This document shows positions 54,388 through 56,739 of a DNA stretch of 56,739 bases, one piece after another (position 1 is the stretch's first letter; every line of letters starts with the position of its first letter). Source of the stretch: Nitrososphaeria archaeon. Lineage in GTDB: Archaea; Thermoproteota; Nitrososphaeria; Nitrososphaerales; JACAEJ01. Under the pieces are notes generated by a model. It did no database searches. It saw only the letters and a list, made by a program, of their open reading frames with translations, and was not told the origin of the DNA. Made by a program: the position numbers and the translations under genes. The DNA lies in NCBI GenBank assembly GCA_029775925.1, contig JARVKB010000010.1, positions 1-56,739 of the forward strand, given 5' to 3'.

Positions 54388-54462
54388 TGCGGAGTGCGGG
54401 ATTTGAACCCGCGACCTTCAGCTTGGGGGGCTGACATCCTAACCAGGCTAGACCAACTCCGC
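54388..54462 (-). tRNA. tRNA-Gly (CCC) with an unusual C33
   Basis: On the minus strand, acceptor GCGGAGT/ACTCCGC with discriminator A, D arm GTCT/GGAT with wobble pairs, anticodon stem TCAGC/GCTGA, variable AGGTC, T arm GCGGG/CCCGC. The loop is CCCCCAA, giving anticodon CCC, decoding glycine GGG. Position 33, universally U, reads C in this sequence. The acceptor GCG start and A73 agree with archaeal glycine identity. 75 nt, no intron, no encoded CCA. Confidence 0.9.
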
Positions 54463-54508
54463 CTAAGTATACTTAACAAAAAGAAGTTTTTATTCTTAAT
54501 TATTTTAA

Positions 54509-55522
54509 CTAAACTTTCATCCCACATATAATTGCTATCATCAAGGATGAAGCTACGATATCAGCAGTAGTTCCGGGGTTTAATTTATTTTTAGAATCTC
54601 TCAATTCTTTGTCAAAATGCTCCAATGCTTTCTTACCTTTTTCAGAGGTTAATCCTCCAAGTCTTAAAATCATCTTTGCTTTTTTTGAAATCTTTTTAGA
54701 TTCAATGATTCCTATGTTGATTGCCTCATTTATATTTTGTGTACGCTCCAACCCTACTTTTCTGGCGATAAGTGTATCAGGGTGCTTTGCCAATATTGTC
54801 AAAAAAGTATGGACAGTCGCTGTATTGATATCGCCTGTCTTCTCATAAACATCTAAAAGTGTCTTGTAACCTAAATTAAAAGAAATTCTCATGCCTGTGG
54901 TTAACTCTTTAGCCACGTTATCCCATTTTGAAGAGATTTTCATCAAATCGTATAATCGAATTTTTTGCTTTATTATTTTGTCCTTTGCATCAGCATCCCT
55001 AAAATCTGGGGCAATATCTGGACTTAACTGTCCTAAAGATGAGGTATTAGACTCTAGAATAGCATCCCAAACATCAAGAGCATCTTGATAAGTAGTAGCC
55101 TTCATAATCTTGGATAAAGTTGAACGTAATCCACTGGGCTCTATATTCCCAAATTTTGTGGTCATAAATCCTGCTGATGCTGCTAATGGAATTAAGAGTA
55201 ACACTATGCCTAAATGAGTGTTCCCTCCTTTATGCCAATTTCTTACTTCATGAATGGCTTTTTTTATATATCTGCCAATACTTATCCTACTGAGTTTAAT
55301 ACGACCTAGACCTGCATTCATCCCCATCAATGCTACATCCCTTATATGAGGACCGATGGCTATTGAGCCAGCTAGGTAGTGCTCAAATCTTGTATCCATA
55401 AAATCTGCATTTCTATGCACATTACCAGGCTTAGGTGTCCCACTAACTTCTAGAGCTGATGCGAGCTGGGCTGCAATCATTATATCGTTAGCCTTTTTTA
55501 TAAGGTCGTTCTCCATTACCAT
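54509..55522 (-). CDS. CitG/MdcB-family (triphosphoribosyl-dephospho-CoA synthase-like) protein
   Basis: A 337-residue all-helical protein of COG1767. Family landmarks are LEVSGTPKPGNVHRNADFMD near the N-terminus, IAIGPHIRDVALMG, NWHKGGNTHLGIVLLLIPLA and the C-terminal LNPGTTADIVASSLMI. In bacteria the family makes the prosthetic-group precursor of citrate or malonate lyases, but archaeal members occur without those lyases and probably act on another nucleotide or cofactor substrate. No partner enzyme is nearby. ATG 55522, or 55516 two codons in. Located 46 nt downstream of tRNA-Gly on the same strand. Confidence 0.85.
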   Translation of the reverse strand: MVMENDLIKKANDIMIAAQLASALEVSGTPKPGNVHRNADFMDTRFEHYLAGSIAIGPHIRDVALMGMNAGLGRIKLSRISIGRYIKKAIHEVRNWHKGGNTHLGIVLLLIPLAASAGFMTTKFGNIEPSGLRSTLSKIMKATTYQDALDVWDAILESNTSSLGQLSPDIAPDFRDADAKDKIIKQKIRLYDLMKISSKWDNVAKELTTGMRISFNLGYKTLLDVYEKTGDINTATVHTFLTILAKHPDTLIARKVGLERTQNINEAINIGIIESKKISKKAKMILRLGGLTSEKGKKALEHFDKELRDSKNKLNPGTTADIVASSLMIAIICGMKV

Positions 55523-55631
55523 GGAATTATTTTGAGATATTTTTTATACTTTAATTTTTGACAAGATTATCTAACTCATTTGAGTAACTTACTATTTAAA
55601 TACGTGGATTATTTGATGTAATGTGGTAATA

Positions 55632-56552
55632 ATGCAAAAAAAGTTAGAAAAAACTATAGCGTTAAATCTTATCTTTCTGATGTCATTGGCTATATTAACA
55701 CCATATATTAGCGCTACTGAAGCACAAATGCCATCTCTCTCTGTAGGTAATCGTTGGAAGTATAAGGTTGAATACTATGACCCTGACACAGAGGTTATTA
55801 TAATGAACGGGACTACTATCAAGGAGATTGTAGGCGAATCCAACGTTATTATCAATGAAACAACATATAATTGTCTTGTAGAAAGGATAGAAGGTGAGTG
55901 GAAAGATCAAAATGTTGTTTGGACTATAAAAGGTATGGTCTATAGGGTAAAGTCCGATTTGAGTACTGTGAAGGAAGATATGGAAATAATGCTAAGAGTA
56001 GGGGGAGAAATCAATTGGTATCAAATCTCTAATGTGACCTATAATCCCCCTCTTATGGAATTGAGCTTCCCCTTAACTGAAGGAAAGAAATGGAATGTGA
56101 GTGTAATGAGGACTGAGACGGTAACTTATCCTGAGGAACTTCCAGATACTAGGATTACTCATATTGCCCGAAATTACACGATAAGCCCGTTAATGGAAAG
56201 ATTGAAAGTTGATGCAGGAACCTTCGATACTTTTGTAATCACTTACAGAACCTCTGATACTATTTATGAACAATATTATTCCTCAGCAGTAAGTAACAGT
56301 GTCATGGAACTAGTTAAAAGAAGGTTGGATGAGAGATTGATGATTAAGATGACATTAATAGAATCTAATGTCATACCGCCTAGCACTCCAATAGAATGGT
56401 GGGTTTGGTTGGCTATAGTAGTAGCAGGTGTTGTAGTTTTTGTTGTTTTCATCTTCTTCATTAGAATGAGAAAACCATCTGTTGCGACTGGGATACCAAA
56501 GATAATATCTGCAAAAGATTCATTTCTTTCTTTTTTTAGAATTAATAAGTAG
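55632..56552 (+). CDS. Secreted, C-terminally anchored protein of unknown function
   Basis: A 306-residue protein with a signal peptide (TIALNLIFLMSLAILTPYIS, cleavage near SATEA), an extracytoplasmic beta-rich domain beginning SLSVGNRWKYKVEYYDPDTE, a C-terminal transmembrane helix (WWVWLAIVVAGVVVFVVFIF) and a basic cytoplasmic tail. Several N-x-S/T sequons (NGT, NET, NVT, NVS, NYT) suggest N-glycosylation. Text such as LSFPLTEGKKWNVSV and RLKVDAGTFDTFVITYRTSD is typical of a widespread archaeal surface-protein domain of unknown function. A GTG three codons upstream (55623) is the alternative start; the ATG at 55632 is preferred. Confidence 0.7.
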   Translation: MQKKLEKTIALNLIFLMSLAILTPYISATEAQMPSLSVGNRWKYKVEYYDPDTEVIIMNGTTIKEIVGESNVIINETTYNCLVERIEGEWKDQNVVWTIKGMVYRVKSDLSTVKEDMEIMLRVGGEINWYQISNVTYNPPLMELSFPLTEGKKWNVSVMRTETVTYPEELPDTRITHIARNYTISPLMERLKVDAGTFDTFVITYRTSDTIYEQYYSSAVSNSVMELVKRRLDERLMIKMTLIESNVIPPSTPIEWWVWLAIVVAGVVVFVVFIFFIRMRKPSVATGIPKIISAKDSFLSFFRINK

Positions 56553-56559
56553 ATGAGTA

Positions 56560-56739
56560 GTGATAAGTAATTATAAACTTCGTGAAGGAGATTTTATTAG
56601 GATTTATGACGAAACGATCTTCGAAGTAAAAGGATTATGCCATCCTCTAGAAAGGGTAATCGCCTTCATTAGGTACATTAGAGACCCGATGGGTGATAGG
56701 AAGCTAAATGGTAAATCTTATAGAAAAGTTTACTCCATG
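56560..56739 (+). CDS. Predicted nucleotidyltransferase-domain protein, N-terminal fragment
   Basis: Sixty codons from a GTG at 56560 run off the window edge. The text YKLREGDFIRIYDETIFEVK, then GLCHPLERVIAFIRYI and a GDRKLNGKSYRKVYS stretch, resembles the start of the archaeal COG1665 proteins that combine this region with a Pol-beta-type nucleotidyltransferase domain. The catalytic GS/DxD part is beyond the edge, so the assignment rests on the N-terminus alone. It is 7 nt downstream of the secreted-protein stop, in the same direction. Confidence 0.6.
   Translation, partial: MISNYKLREGDFIRIYDETIFEVKGLCHPLERVIAFIRYIRDPMGDRKLNGKSYRKVYSM

Noticed and set aside
1-56739. CRISPR array, insertion sequence or prophage
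   Set aside because: I saw no regularly spaced repeats, transposase or phage structural genes anywhere in the window.

Overview
The window is about 57 kb of AT-rich archaeal chromosome, gene-dense and mostly housekeeping. Archaeal markers include ribosomal protein S25e, RNA polymerase subunit K (Rpb6), an LSm protein, RadA-type recombinase, archaeal S-adenosylmethionine synthetase, Rio2 and ABCE1, class I lysyl-tRNA synthetase, CDC48, NreA and tRNAs with introns at 37/38. S25e is usual in TACK/Asgard archaea and absent from most Euryarchaeota, so I favour the TACK (Thermoproteota) side; the lineage is not resolved. Many genes start with TTG or GTG, and several ATG starts sit 25-30 nt after a TATA box, so leaderless transcripts appear common.

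Layout. 1-9 kb: a class II ribonucleotide reductase running off the left edge, an ornithine cyclodeaminase-type enzyme, tRNA-Met, an MFS transporter, and a membrane-bound NiFe hydrogenase module (small and large subunits, cytochrome b, maturation protease). 9-19.5 kb: DNA glycosylase, tRNA-Glu, an ArsA/Get3 ATPase with a small partner, a COG2112 kinase, S25e, RpoK, DNA ligase, Rio2, LSm-MAT and a RadA-like recombinase. 19.5-27.5 kb: NFACT (RqcH-like), CBS/zinc-ribbon protein, dihydroorotase, Mut7-C protein, AMMECR1 and a secreted membrane-anchored protein. 27.8-33 kb: tRNA-Arg, LysRS and a heat-shock module of CDC48, Hsp20 and a divergent ArsR-type regulator with a palindrome between them. 33-43.8 kb: an HDAC-family enzyme, a VIT-like protein, NreA with a radical SAM partner, ABCE1, a MobA-like fusion, a CBS-HPF hibernation-factor candidate, aspartase and ThyX. 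43.8-47.8 kb: the least ordinary stretch, with a decayed Mrp/NBP35 gene, a ThiI-like protein with a degenerate PP-loop, and two unassigned structured RNA candidates flanking a small membrane protein gene. 47.8-56.7 kb: carbamoyl-phosphate synthase, a sugar nucleotidyltransferase, a decayed surface-protein gene, tRNA-Gly, a CitG-family protein, a secreted protein and a partial gene at the right edge.

How the parts fit: H2 uptake can feed a membrane quinone or carrier pool through the cytochrome b. CarAB and PyrC supply pyrimidine synthesis, and ThyX and the class II reductase supply deoxynucleotides. Several genes serve ribosome biogenesis, recycling, rescue or dormancy (Rio2, ABCE1, NFACT, CBS-HPF). 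The best candidates for something undescribed are the two structured RNAs at about 46.65-46.80 kb and 47.53-47.76 kb. Other points of interest are the frameshifted Tat signal of the hydrogenase small subunit and several decaying genes.
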